Assembly: GCF_014697075.1 (NCBI RefSeq)
Contig: NZ_JACJRE010000013.1
Coordinates: 85,919-149,918, forward strand
Reading direction: 5' to 3'
DNA: 64,000 nucleotides
From: Tolypothrix sp. FACHB-123
GTDB taxonomy: Bacteria; Cyanobacteriota; Cyanobacteriia; Cyanobacteriales; Nostocaceae
This document shows, one piece after another, positions 16,255 to 25,353 of the stretch (the first letter of the stretch is position 1; each line of letters opens with the position of its first letter). Position numbers and translations under genes: made by a program. Under the pieces are notes generated by a model, which was not told the origin of the DNA, did not search any database, and saw only the letters and a list, made by a program, of their open reading frames with translations.

Positions 16255-17070
16255 TCAACGCTGTGAATTTTGATGCAATAATTCTTGAATTTCCTGCCGC
16301 AACGCTGCGATTTCACTCTGAAGCATTTGAATAGATTTCGCTCCAGCTAACTCTGCTTCATCATCATCGGCATCACGGCCAATAAAAAACGTCGCTAAAG
16401 TTGCAGTGACATAGCCAAACACGGCAAACGCATATAACGCTAAGAAAAAACAAAGCACCCGTCCTTCGGGTGTTTTGGGCGAATAGTCAGAACCCATCGT
16501 TGTCATGAGCATTGCTGTCCACCAGAAAGCAGTGCTGTAATCGTGCAGCCCTGATTCCACAGGAACTTCGTTTTCAAATGCATACATCCCTGCTGCTCCT
16601 ATCACAGTAACGATCGCAGTTAATGCCACAATATAACCAAACCCTCGACGGCTAATACTTGCTCCTAAAACCCGCATTCCTCGGTTAGCACGAGTCATGA
16701 CTCGCAACAGTTGTAGCCCTCGTACAACCCTGGTTGTTCGTAGTATCCGTATAACTCGTATAATCCGAAAACTACGCAGTGCTGGCAACATTAGAGAAAT
16801 AGCTGTTAGCCAGTTGTTTTTGATATAAGAAATTTTATGAGGAGCGATCGCTACTTTCAGGAGAAAATCTAAGATAAAAATAATCCAAATAGTGATGCTA
16901 ACGGCTTCCAGGAAAGGGTTTAACCCCCAGACTATCTCGATTATGAATAGTGCCAGCCATACAAAACCCAGCACCAGCATTGGAATTTCTAGCCAATCTT
17001 CCAACTGTTGCAAGACTTCGCCGCGTTCTTTTTCTAGGGCTTGCTTTTGGGAAAGCTTCAGACTACTCAT
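16255..17070 (-). CDS. Voltage-gated-type ion channel (ion transporter family)
   Basis: 271 residues with six membrane segments. S4 is clear at about residues 98-130, with regularly spaced arginines (RSFRIIRVIRILRTTRVVRG). The pore region between S5 and S6 reads WTAMLMTTMGSDYSPKTPEGR. Its filter TTMGSDYS is not the potassium TVGYGD and not the sodium TLESW, so ion selectivity is open. The C-terminal 40 residues form a coiled coil (IQMLQSEIAALRQEIQELLHQ), as used for tetramerisation in prokaryotic channels. It lies 32 bp beyond the truncated mscS start, and 8 bp separate it from the DUF389 gene upstream, so the two are probably co-transcribed. Confidence 0.85.
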   Translation of the reverse strand: MSSLKLSQKQALEKERGEVLQQLEDWLEIPMLVLGFVWLALFIIEIVWGLNPFLEAVSITIWIIFILDFLLKVAIAPHKISYIKNNWLTAISLMLPALRSFRIIRVIRILRTTRVVRGLQLLRVMTRANRGMRVLGASISRRGFGYIVALTAIVTVIGAAGMYAFENEVPVESGLHDYSTAFWWTAMLMTTMGSDYSPKTPEGRVLCFFLALYAFAVFGYVTATLATFFIGRDADDDEAELAGAKSIQMLQSEIAALRQEIQELLHQNSQR

Positions 17071-17078
17071 AAATGGGC

Positions 17079-18362
17079 TTATTGTTTACTCGCAGGTGGT
17101 TCTAGCACGTTGACATCAACTAAAGGTGTGACATTTAAATCCTGTTTCAATAATTGAGCTTGAATTGATTGGGTGAGGCTAGAACCTATTTCTTCATTAG
17201 ACGCTGTAACCCCCGGTTGACGCTGCACATAAACAACAGATAGCAGGGTATCCTGACCTGTAATGTTGGATCGTGTGAAGCGCACATTCGACTCGACCAA
17301 TTTTGCTAAACCAACTTGCTCTACAGTTTTCTGGACTTGGGCGTTAGCACGTTGGGCAAGGCTAGAGCGTTGGAGATTGGGAGAATTGGAGAACTGCCAA
17401 GTTAGTAAAAGAGCCAATGCGATCACTGTTATCGCCAAGGCAATAGTAAATACCCGTTTTTTACCACGCTGATAGCGAGTTGCTTGAGGAGACAGCCCAT
17501 AAATTCGGAACAAGAGGGCTGCTGAAAAGTTGATGCCACATAGTTGCAAAAACAGTAAGAACAGTCCCGAAATTGCCATATCCCACCGACCAATTGCACT
17601 TGCCATACCCACAATTCCCGCAGGTGGAGCTAAGGAAGCAGCAACTAACATTCCGGTTGCTGCCCCAGAGACTAAACTACTCCGGTCTGACTGAACCAAG
17701 GTGAGTGCTCCGGCGGCTCCGGCTACCAATGGTAAAATCACTGCCACTGCTGAAATCTGGCTACTGTCTAGCATTAGACTAGTGGGAATTTCTTGCCTTA
17801 AGATTAGGCTAAGTAGCCAAGTAGTAGCAATTGTGACTGATAAAGCAGAAAAATATCGTAAAATACTCCGCCCTAAGAGTTTGCGATCGCCCCATGCAGT
17901 TGCGATCGCTGTATTCATCGCCGGGCCTGCAAACGGAGCAATCAGCATTGCCGCCACTAATAAGTAAGTTGTATTAGTATACAAGCCAATCCAGACCACA
18001 AAGCCTGCAAGCGATGCATAACTAAGAAAACCTCGCCAAGAGCCAACACTTTGCAAACCAGAAAGAAAAATCTCAATCGGACTGCGTACTTCCACATCCA
18101 CAACTTGCTGGGCTGCTTCCGATGCAGGTGGTTGCAGAGCGATCGCACCAGTTGGTATGAACGTGATGTGTACTTTGGGCAAGTCTTGCAATTCCTCTAG
18201 AACTTTCCCAACTTCTCGATTAGAAACGTGAACAATCACCACATCAATGGGTTCTTCTGCATTTCCTTCAAATCGTGCCAGATTTGTGCCGTTATGAGAT
18301 TTGGCAATATCAATAACTGCTTTTCCATTTCCTCGTGGTACTTGGATAATGAGTTGACGCAT
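17079..18362 (-). CDS. DUF389 (TIGR00341-type) membrane protein
   Basis: 427 residues. The N-terminal 80 residues are soluble and ferredoxin-like (MRQLIIQVPRGNGKAVIDIA). They are followed by a multi-helix membrane domain with the conserved block LLVAAMLIAPFAGPAMNTAIA (about 138-158) and GAATGMLVAASLAPPAG. The C-terminus is a periplasmic-type tail (QVEQVGLAKLVESNVRF and onward). The family is found beside transporters, and its function is unknown. It overlaps none of its neighbours and is upstream of the ion channel, forming a likely two-gene operon. Confidence 0.88.
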   Translation of the reverse strand: MRQLIIQVPRGNGKAVIDIAKSHNGTNLARFEGNAEEPIDVVIVHVSNREVGKVLEELQDLPKVHITFIPTGAIALQPPASEAAQQVVDVEVRSPIEIFLSGLQSVGSWRGFLSYASLAGFVVWIGLYTNTTYLLVAAMLIAPFAGPAMNTAIATAWGDRKLLGRSILRYFSALSVTIATTWLLSLILRQEIPTSLMLDSSQISAVAVILPLVAGAAGALTLVQSDRSSLVSGAATGMLVAASLAPPAGIVGMASAIGRWDMAISGLFLLFLQLCGINFSAALLFRIYGLSPQATRYQRGKKRVFTIALAITVIALALLLTWQFSNSPNLQRSSLAQRANAQVQKTVEQVGLAKLVESNVRFTRSNITGQDTLLSVVYVQRQPGVTASNEEIGSSLTQSIQAQLLKQDLNVTPLVDVNVLEPPASKQ

Positions 18363-18876
18363 TTTACCCTCCTACAGCTAACCATGTTGCTTTTTAAGGC
18401 GATAACTCTACTACCCAAAGAAATATTTTTTTTTAAATGTATCTCATACTCAATCAACATTGTTTTGATTTATTGCTTGGTTTGGGAAAATTGGTATAGC
18501 AAAAGGTTTCATTACATTATCGTTTTAGATTTACATTAAATCTAAATAGTGGAAAACACGTGAAGGAATCAGCTATTTTTTTCATTTCTTACCCAGGGTT
18601 TAATTTTTATCGGCTACATTGAAAATTTTGATGTCTGTATGAATTATTCAAACGCTAATTCAAACACCTAAAATTTTATTGTTTCGCTTAATCCATTAGA
18701 TATTTCTTAATGAATAAGTAGAATCAGCCTATAGTAGTATTTTAAGATGTATTAGAAATCTATCCCCGAAATCTGCACTATTTAATAATAGTATCGAAGC
18801 ATTAGAAGAATGATTGATTGAAAAAAAGGGGACATAGATTGTGATGCAGTTAACAAAAGTGGTTCTTCGGTTAATT
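18363..18876. other. 514-bp AT-rich gap
   Basis: I see no gene or RNA here. It is AT-rich DNA upstream of the DUF389 gene, presumably with its promoter. Short ORFs present on both strands have no recognisable features. Confidence 0.4.
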
Positions 18877-19038
18877 TTATGGATAATTAATAGTAAAATG
18901 CCAGTTTAATAAACTGCGTAATCTAAAATTACTAAAGTTACGAAAGCCATATCCAAGCCTTTTAATTAACTTGAGTTTATTATTAATTTCTTCTACAATA
19001 CCACTCGTAAAATTATAGTCACTATATTTCAGTAAATT
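18877..19038 (-). pseudogene. ISL3-family transposase C-terminal remnant
   Basis: 54 codons on the minus strand encode SDYNFTSGIVEEINNKLKLI and KRLGYGFRNFSNFRLRSLL, ending in a TAA at 18877. NGIxExINNKxKxIKRxGYGxRNFxxFRxR is the C-terminal signature of DDE transposases of the ISL3 group. The rest of the gene is missing; a stop codon precedes the fragment at 19039. Confidence 0.75.
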
Positions 19039-19080
19039 CTAATAATTACCATAAAACTACCGGAAGAGCCAGTTTTTCTT

Positions 19081-20376
19081 ATGGAAGAATCCTTGCAGAT
19101 TACTATTTTGATCAGTGTAACGGTTGTGGCTGGTATTGCTGCTCAAGTTGTTGCTGGTTATTTTCAAATTCCTAGCATTGTCTTACTACTGTTATTTGGG
19201 ATTCTTTTAGGGAGAGATTGTTTAGCTTTCTTAGATCCATCTTTGTTAGGTGTAGGTTTAGAAGTTGTAGTTTCGCTGTCAGTGGCGCTGATTTTATTTG
19301 AAGGTGGTTTAAATTTACAACTAGGAGAGTTAAAAGAGGTTTCTACCAGTCTTCGCAATCTTGTTACTTTGGGAGTATTAATTACTTTATTGGGGGCTGG
19401 AATAGCTGCACACTGGCTTAGTGAATTTCCTTGGACAATTGCTTTTCTTTATGCTTCTTTAGTAGTCGTCACAGGCCCAACAGTGATTAATCCTTTACTC
19501 AAACAAATTGGTGTTGAAAAACAAGTTGCAACACTTTTAGAAGGAGAAGGCGTTTTTATTGATCCAATTGGTGCAATTTTGTCTGTAATTGTGCTGCACT
19601 TTGTCCAGAGTGGAAATGTACAACCCCTAATCTTAATTAAAGGTTTGGTTTTGCCTTTGGGTATCGGTGGAGCAATTGGTATCAGCGGAGGCTGGTTACT
19701 ATCTCAACTTCTCAAGCAAGATAAATTCCTCTTGCAAGAGCTAAAAAATCTAGTTGTTTTAGCTAGTGTTTGGGGTTTATTTAGTTTAGCGCAAGTGTTG
19801 CAGGGTGAATCTGGTTTAGTGGTTGCTGTAGTTATGGGAATAGTTTTAAAAGCTAGTCACCTATCTTCAGAGCCTTTGCTGCGTCGCTTTAATGAACAGT
19901 TGAGCATTTTATCTAATTCAGTATTGTTTATTTTATTAGCAGCAGATTTATCAATTGCAAGTGTTTTCGCTTTGGGTTGGGGTAGTGTGCTGACGGTTTT
20001 AGTCTTGATGTTGATAGTGCGTCCTGTTGATGTTTTGATATCTACCTGGAATCAAGCTTACACTTGGCAACAGCAATTATTTTTATGTTGGGTTGCTCCT
20101 CGTGGAATTGTAGCTGCTTCCTTAGCTTCTTTGTTTGCAGTTTCACTGGCAAAACACGGTATTAATGGTGGTGATTCGATTAAGGCTTTAGTATTTTTGA
20201 CAATTATGATGACAGTCTTTTTCCAAGGGCTGACAGCTGGTTGGGCTGCCAGCTTGCTTAATTTAAGTTTAACTAGTCAACCCGATCAAAAGTGTTTACA
20301 ATCAACCAATGATTATATCAATACACAAATAGCTGACGACAAAAATAGTACTGTTGCTAAATTAGTTGATTCTTAA
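19081..20376 (+). CDS. Cation:proton antiporter, CPA1 (NhaP-like)
   Basis: 431 residues, about 12 membrane helices and no long soluble tail. Family motifs are LILFEGGLNL (about 70-80), VVTGPTVINPLL (about 128-139), LLEGEGVFIDPIGAILSV (about 157-174, with the conserved Asp of the transport site) and VAPRGIVAASLASLFA near residue 340. It exchanges sodium or potassium for protons at the plasma or thylakoid membrane. The ATG at 19081 directly precedes the first hydrophobic helix. It is a single gene. The ISL3 remnant immediately upstream may have replaced part of its original promoter. Confidence 0.9.
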   Translation: MEESLQITILISVTVVAGIAAQVVAGYFQIPSIVLLLLFGILLGRDCLAFLDPSLLGVGLEVVVSLSVALILFEGGLNLQLGELKEVSTSLRNLVTLGVLITLLGAGIAAHWLSEFPWTIAFLYASLVVVTGPTVINPLLKQIGVEKQVATLLEGEGVFIDPIGAILSVIVLHFVQSGNVQPLILIKGLVLPLGIGGAIGISGGWLLSQLLKQDKFLLQELKNLVVLASVWGLFSLAQVLQGESGLVVAVVMGIVLKASHLSSEPLLRRFNEQLSILSNSVLFILLAADLSIASVFALGWGSVLTVLVLMLIVRPVDVLISTWNQAYTWQQQLFLCWVAPRGIVAASLASLFAVSLAKHGINGGDSIKALVFLTIMMTVFFQGLTAGWAASLLNLSLTSQPDQKCLQSTNDYINTQIADDKNSTVAKLVDS

Positions 20377-20383
20377 TTCAAAT

Positions 20384-20540
20384 TCGGCGTTGCATAAATG
20401 CGGCATGATTCATCGGGCTACGCCCCTTTTCTCTACGAGAGGCTACGCCAACGCAAGCGCTAACACCTAGAGGCGCAGAAAGGATAAGGAGTTTTAAATT
20501 TCAATACGTGCAATTTCATCCCTTAATTCAGCAACGCCAA
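20384..20540. repeat. MITE-like repeat with GGCGTTGC ends
   Basis: GGCGTTGC (20386-20393) and GCAACGCC (20531-20538) face each other across about 155 bp. The inner flanks are imperfect continuations (ATAAATGCGGCATGA against TCATCCCTTAATTCA). The middle holds CTACGCC-rich units (GAGAGGCTACGCCAACGC). No coding frame is seen. It fills most of the gap between the antiporter and the next gene. Confidence 0.55.
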
Positions 20541-20732
20541 ATATTTATTATTTGTAATTTTTACTTGCAACAATCTTTTTTTTATTTTTAACCTTACAGA
20601 CCAATTTTGATGTTTGAGGAAATCACATAAAATTTACATCAAAATAACTCGCTAATATAAACCCAGAGAGTGAGGAAAGAAACACGGGAAATGATTAGTC
20701 TGGAAAATAAGGGTAGCAAAGAGTAATGATTT

Positions 20733-21167
20733 ATGAATCTGACAAATCGCCATCAGCCAATTTACGTATTTGAGCTTACTCCAGAAATATCACTAATTTG
20801 GACTACCTTAGGTTCATTATTACCTTTAGCTTATGCAACTTCACCTGGTAATTTCTTCCGCCGCAATAGTTTTATTGTAATTGGTCTAGCACCATTAATA
20901 GTGATTGATATTATTTGTTTACTACTACTAGCAATTTTTCCTCAAGCACCTTGGTTAATTTGGGTAATTGCATTCAATACAGGAGGTGCAATTGGCGATA
21001 TTTGGATGGCGGTGCAATTATTACGTTGTCCACAATCAATTCGAGTTGAAGATAGGGAAGAAGGCGTGGCAATTTATGCACCTGCTAATGTGACTTGTCG
21101 AGAGCTTCCTTTTGATCAAACTGATAAAAGTAGACCTCGTTCAGTTGTAAAATCCTTAAATAAATAA
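20733..21167 (+). CDS. DUF3267-like membrane protein, N-terminally short
   Basis: 144 residues with three hydrophobic segments. The C-terminal pattern (FNTGGAIGDIWMAVQLLRCP, then IRVEDREEGVAIYAP) matches what I know of DUF3267 putative zinc peptidases. The HExxH helix expected near the N-terminus of that family is absent, so this is either a short non-catalytic relative or the 3' part of a decayed gene. No remaining 5' part is seen upstream. The ATG at 20733 follows AAGAGTAATGATTT without a strong ribosome site. Confidence 0.55.
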   Translation: MNLTNRHQPIYVFELTPEISLIWTTLGSLLPLAYATSPGNFFRRNSFIVIGLAPLIVIDIICLLLLAIFPQAPWLIWVIAFNTGGAIGDIWMAVQLLRCPQSIRVEDREEGVAIYAPANVTCRELPFDQTDKSRPRSVVKSLNK

Positions 21168-21212
21168 TTATATTTTTTCAATTTTTACATATCAATTACA
21201 AGGAGATACTTG

Positions 21213-21812
21213 ATGATTACTGGAACTCAACAAATTGGGATTCTCAAAACCAATAACCCTAATAACCAGAATTTGCAAATTAATATTCGTTCTGGCCCAT
21301 CGCTAAACAGCAATGTTAAACTCACAAAACCCGCTGGTACTCGTGTGAGTATTCTGGAGAAAAATCAGCCTTCTGGTGATAGATATTCTTGGTATCGTAT
21401 CCGGTATGGAGATGGTACTAACGATATCGGTTGGGTACGTGAAGATGTGATTAATATTGTGCCAAATCCCAATCCATCAGAATCAGATACGCGGTTGTTT
21501 TTTGAAACTCAAAGCCGACAAGTGCGTATTTATGGAGGGGAACAGTCGTATATGAATGTATACGTTAAGGCAACAGATAGCACAGACTTACTACGTGCTA
21601 CTGCGGTGCGAATCCCCAAAAGCGATAATTACCAACCCTGGATTAGCTACATTGCACTTAAAGATAAAAATGTCTATCAAGTGCGATTTATTCCTTTGAC
21701 TCAAACTCAATCAGGTGAAGCTGAATTGATCATTGGTGACAGCAATAATGGTCGTATTTCTTGGCAGGAAAAAGGTTTTAGTATCCAAGGTTATGAGTAT
21801 AATCGATTGTAA
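21213..21812 (+). CDS. SH3-like (SH3b) domain protein, unknown role
   Basis: 199 residues, no signal peptide or membrane segment. Residues about 22-85 form an SH3b domain (LQINIRSGPSLNSNVKL, then SWYRIRYGDGTNDIGWVRED). The C-terminal half is a beta-rich domain of unknown type (LFFETQSRQVRIYGGEQSYM). AGGAG at 21201 lies 8 bases before the ATG at 21213; a TTG one codon earlier is too close. Bacterial SH3b domains often bind cell wall, but without an export signal that is uncertain. It converges with the PRC-barrel gene. Confidence 0.72.
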   Translation: MITGTQQIGILKTNNPNNQNLQINIRSGPSLNSNVKLTKPAGTRVSILEKNQPSGDRYSWYRIRYGDGTNDIGWVREDVINIVPNPNPSESDTRLFFETQSRQVRIYGGEQSYMNVYVKATDSTDLLRATAVRIPKSDNYQPWISYIALKDKNVYQVRFIPLTQTQSGEAELIIGDSNNGRISWQEKGFSIQGYEYNRL

Positions 21813-21832
21813 AGAAGGTTTAAGGTAAGAAT

Positions 21833-21863
21833 AAAGCGATCGCAAGCAACGCTAAGCGATCGC
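21833..21863. terminator. Possible hairpin between convergent genes
   Basis: Two HIP1-containing arms (AGCGATCGC at 21836-21844 and GCGATCGCT at 21854-21862) can pair across nine bases between the convergent stops at 21812 and 21887. No T-run follows, so a terminator role is a guess. Confidence 0.3.
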
Positions 21864-21886
21864 TCAAAATTATAAATCTTCCCTAT

Positions 21887-22732
21887 TTATTGCTTATTGC
21901 CCTTTTCCACAACTGGAAGACCTTCGCTATCTATATCTAATTCTTCGCGCCTAACTGTCTCACTAGCCTCTACTGTATCGGTATCTACAACCTTATTAAC
22001 TCGGACTTCCTCGCGTAAAACAGCTTCTTTGGAAATATTTGGCGTTTCTTCGTAAATTTCTATACGAGCAACTTCACCATCGTGGAAGGCGTTTTGAGGA
22101 TTGCTTGGTGTTGTATCTGTAGGATTTACACGCTCAATTATCACACGCTCTTTTTCTACGGGGACGGCTACACGAGCCGTTTCTGTTTGTACGTGTTTGC
22201 CAATTTTTACTTCACCAGCTTTGCGGCGTTTTTTGTTGGCTACTAAACGTTCTTCGTAAAGTTTCAGACTTTGTTTATCATGGTTATCAATGTTGTAAAG
22301 TGAAGGTTCTTGCTCGTAGTTGTAAGTGCTGCGATCGTACATGGCAGGCTGTGTTATATCAGAAGTGGTAAGAGAACCTCGATACACGCCACGGACTCTC
22401 TCCTCATAGTCGTAATCAACCTTTTCTAAATCATCAAAATTAGGCAGATTTTCTACTTGCTCCTTGGTTAAGCCTTTGGCATAAATGTGCTTTTCCGTGT
22501 AATGAATGTCAGCTAACCCAACAGGTAACAAAACCTTTTTACCAAAAACCCAGAAACCTGTATCTACAACAAAATAGCGGAAGTTACCTGTTTGCTCATC
22601 AACTAAAATATCTGATAATGAGCCTACTCTTTCATTACGGTTAGCATAAACATCAAATTTTTTGATGTCATCTAATTCAAAGGAATCCTCTTGGTAGTTG
22701 GGATAAAAATCTTCAAGCTTTACAAGTGCCAT
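21887..22732 (-). CDS. PRC-barrel domain protein with C-terminal DUF2382
   Basis: 281 residues from the ATG at 22732. The N-terminal PRC-barrel (about 20-95) contains KKFDVYANRNERVGSLSDIL and a WVFGKKVLLPVGL core. The C-terminal third (LKLYEERLVANKKRRKAGEV, then VPVEKERVIIERV) is a DUF2382 (YsnF/AvaK) stress-protein domain. An ATG seven codons upstream is in frame, but the ribosome site GAGG lies between the two, so 22732 is the start. A second PRC-barrel gene at 29614 shares the first 110 residues. A stress or desiccation role is known for relatives and is only inferred here. Divergent from the SLH gene. Confidence 0.85.
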   Translation of the reverse strand: MALVKLEDFYPNYQEDSFELDDIKKFDVYANRNERVGSLSDILVDEQTGNFRYFVVDTGFWVFGKKVLLPVGLADIHYTEKHIYAKGLTKEQVENLPNFDDLEKVDYDYEERVRGVYRGSLTTSDITQPAMYDRSTYNYEQEPSLYNIDNHDKQSLKLYEERLVANKKRRKAGEVKIGKHVQTETARVAVPVEKERVIIERVNPTDTTPSNPQNAFHDGEVARIEIYEETPNISKEAVLREEVRVNKVVDTDTVEASETVRREELDIDSEGLPVVEKGNKQ

Positions 22733-22881
22733 ATTATTTGCCTCAGAGTTCAAAATTTTGATAGATAAGGATTGTAGGCAGTACCTACTTAAACCTGTAT
22801 AAGCTACGCACCTTAAATCATCAATCCTGATTAATATTTCTCAGATGATTATAATTGGCGCTAAATATAGGGCATAAGAAA

Positions 22882-22913
22882 AGCTTTATCGGAGGTCATC
22901 TCCGATAAAAGCT
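22882..22913. promoter_or_regulatory. Strong palindrome between divergent genes
   Basis: TTTATCGGAG and CTCCGATAAA form a perfect stem around GTCAT, extended by AGC/GCT after a one-base bulge. It lies about 150 bp from the PRC-barrel start and 260 bp from the SLH gene start, in the 441-bp divergent region. The rest of that region shows no gene. It could be an operator or an RNA hairpin; no T-run follows. Confidence 0.4.
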
Positions 22914-23173
22914 GTGGGGACAATCTTCAACAAAAATTTAGAGCAAATCTCACAATTGTGATGTGATTTTTATAGTTTCATAGTTTAGAACAGAAAAGTG
23001 GAAAACTAGTGGAGAAATCAATTTTATTTTTGATTGCTAATACTGAACATATAATTTCACATTCTTTATAATCAATTTTCCTATACTTGAATATACCAAG
23101 AGGTAGAAAAAAATAGAGATGATGGAGGTTAAGCTGATAGATAAAAAGATTCCCAGTAATTAGGAGAATTATT

Positions 23174-24070
23174 ATGTCTGACTGTATTAATAAATCATCA
23201 ATAGCTACAACTTCACTTTTTTTAGGATTGATAGCTTTAACCTGTGTTGTAGAACCTTTGATTTTTGCCAATCCGCAAGCAGCAGTTGCTCAAAACTCAG
23301 GAGCTAACTTTCCCGACACTAAAAATCATTGGGCACAACCATTCATTGAAAGGTTAGCAGAACGCAACATTATTACCGGATATCCAGATGGCACTTATAG
23401 ACCCAATGAGTCTGTGGATCGCGATGAATTTGCGGCAATTATTCGTCAAGCGTTTAACCAAAATCAAGAGCGAAAAATAGCCAGTGGTAGTGTTTATAAA
23501 GATGTTCCTACTAGCTATTGGGCGGCTCCAGCGATTGAAGAAGCTTATGAAATGGGATTTATGCATGGTTTTCCGGGAGGATATTTCCGTCCTAGACAGC
23601 CAGTTTCCCGGGTGGAAGCATTAGTTGCTTTGACGCAAAACTTAAATTTGACAACGCCAGTCGCAACTCAACCCAATAACCCTCAAACTCCTAGGAGACA
23701 GTTGTTATTTCCTATAGGAATGACTAATTTAATGCAACCACTGATGACTGCTAAAGCTGTATATAAAACTGCTGCTGCTTCTTCCCCAGCAGTTCTGGCT
23801 TCTACTTTAGTTAGTGAATATTATACAGATGCTCAAAAGATTCCTCAGTATGCGGTTGATGAAGTAGCCGAAGCAACGAAAGCAGGTATAGTTGTCAATC
23901 ATCCCAATCCTCAAGTTCTCAATCCTACTCAACCAGCTTCTCGTGGAGCGATCGCAGCTTTTATCTATCAAGCATTGGTTAATCAAGGAAGACTTGAACC
24001 ATTACCTAGCAATATACAGGCTGCTAACTATATTGTACGTCCCAGTGAATTGAGCAGTAATAATCGCTAA
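23174..24070 (+). CDS. S-layer homology (SLH) domain protein, exported
   Basis: 298 residues. A signal peptide (about 1-40, ending AAVAQNSG) is followed by SLH repeat 1 (FPDTKNHWAQPFIERLAERN, IITGYPDGTYRPN, about 46-90) and SLH repeat 2 (YKDVPTSYWAAPAIEEAYEM, about 108-150). A third, more diverged repeat lies in the C-terminal part (about 215-280). SLH domains anchor proteins to cell-wall polymers. AGGAG is well placed before the ATG. No porin barrel follows, so it is not an SLH-porin. Confidence 0.9.
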   Translation: MSDCINKSSIATTSLFLGLIALTCVVEPLIFANPQAAVAQNSGANFPDTKNHWAQPFIERLAERNIITGYPDGTYRPNESVDRDEFAAIIRQAFNQNQERKIASGSVYKDVPTSYWAAPAIEEAYEMGFMHGFPGGYFRPRQPVSRVEALVALTQNLNLTTPVATQPNNPQTPRRQLLFPIGMTNLMQPLMTAKAVYKTAAASSPAVLASTLVSEYYTDAQKIPQYAVDEVAEATKAGIVVNHPNPQVLNPTQPASRGAIAAFIYQALVNQGRLEPLPSNIQAANYIVRPSELSSNNR

Positions 24071-24081
24071 GAAGCTAACAA

Positions 24082-24807
24082 TTAAAACGCTAACAAAAGA
24101 ATTGCAAAGCTGATTGTCCCGACAGCGAAAGCCCAAAATCGACTTTCTCGTTCTTCTGGTAGTTCTTCTTTGAGTACATTCAGTACAATACCTCCAGCTA
24201 AAAAGGCGAAGAGAACTGCAATGGCTGCTTGATGAATTGCTGTAACAGTACCAATTACCCAACCAACAACGATCGCTGCTGCTAATAACCATCGTCCCAA
24301 GCGATCGTAAACTTGTTTGTGATTTTCGCGCAAACCATTATCATTGACTACAAAATGCAGCGCCATTGCGAAAGAAAAGAACAATAAACTCTTGATACCT
24401 GATTCTTCTCGGTGTACTAATAGGTAGCCAATTAAGGCGTTATAAACAGCAAAAGAAGCGATGTGTATCCAAAAAACCTCTGAGGAAGTTACATCCCCTT
24501 TACCTGTTTTTTGATTGCGTTGACGTGAGTTTTTGGCAAATCGCTCCAAACCATAAAATACTGCTAAACCTGCAAGTGCTACCAAATAAACATGATGTTC
24601 TAAAAAAGCGAACCCAGTATCTAAACTATTTTGGAGAGTTTGTTGAGCTTTACTCAGTTCTGGCAAAATATGAACAAAAACATAAGCGACAGATACCCCA
24701 CTACCAAAAGACAGCCAGCGACTACGTGGTGTATAGTCGAGGAATCGTAGTTTACCGGAAAATAAATGTACGATAGCTAGGGCGATCGCACATATTGCAG
24801 TGTACAT
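24082..24807 (-). CDS. Polytopic membrane protein, ZIP-like
   Basis: 241 residues and seven to eight hydrophobic segments. Features include SFGSGVSVAYVFVHILPEL (about 34-53), ALHFVVNDNGLRENHKQVYD (about 150-169) and a C-terminal GGIVLNVLKEELPEE. The His-containing helices and the short acidic cytoplasmic loop recall ZIP metal transporters, but the similarity is weak by eye, and conserved hypothetical membrane protein is the safer name. It converges with the SLH gene, with 11 bp between stops, and lies next to the flavin-oxidoreductase remnant. Confidence 0.6.
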   Translation of the reverse strand: MYTAICAIALAIVHLFSGKLRFLDYTPRSRWLSFGSGVSVAYVFVHILPELSKAQQTLQNSLDTGFAFLEHHVYLVALAGLAVFYGLERFAKNSRQRNQKTGKGDVTSSEVFWIHIASFAVYNALIGYLLVHREESGIKSLLFFSFAMALHFVVNDNGLRENHKQVYDRLGRWLLAAAIVVGWVIGTVTAIHQAAIAVLFAFLAGGIVLNVLKEELPEERESRFWAFAVGTISFAILLLAF

Positions 24808-24815
24808 ATTTATTC

Positions 24816-25353
24816 TTAAACCAAAGCGGGAATAACTTTCTCACCAAAAACTTCAATAAATTGCTGCTGTTCCCGGTTGACGTTGTGCAAAATCAATTCA
24901 TCAAACCCCAATTCAATATCTTTGTGCAACCATTCAATATGTTGTTGAGGATCTGGGGAAATGCGAACATGCTCATATAACTCTTGGGGTTGAACAAATT
25001 CCCCTGCTGCATCAAACTGTTGGGGAGTAATGAGTTCTGTCATCAAGATATTCTTAAAGATGTTATTGCGCCATTGCTGATGTGCTTTTTGGAGTGCGGT
25101 TTCTGGATTGCGATCGTAGGAAAGCTGCACTTTTAAAATCATTGGCTTACCTTCACCTCCGCCTCTACGGAAAGCATCGACAACTTTTTTTAACTTCTCT
25201 GGTGGTCGGGAGATCGTAATCAATCCATCTGCCCAACTTCCTAGCCACTTTGCGGTTTCAACGGTAATAGCAGCGCTAATAATTAAAAGTATTATTCGTG
25301 GGAAGCGTGATATCCAATCTTTGCCATAAAGGTAAATTTGATGATTTAAATAG
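24816..25353 (-). pseudogene. LLM-class flavin-dependent oxidoreductase, 5' part missing
   Basis: The frame encodes the C-terminal half of a luciferase-like (non-F420, TIGR03885-type) flavin oxidoreductase: ITVETAKWLGSWADGLITIS, GGEGKPMILKVQLSYD, VRISPDPQQHIEWLHKDIEL and FDELILHNVN. Homology continues upstream of the first possible internal start, yet the frame has no start codon before a stop at 25365 and runs into the 3' end of the DUF1206 gene. The N-terminal half is gone, so this looks like a decayed gene. Confidence 0.65.

Noticed and set aside
18228-18539. 103-codon plus-strand ORF overlapping the DUF389 start
   Set aside because: Overlaps the antisense of a real gene and then AT-rich DNA; no recognisable features.
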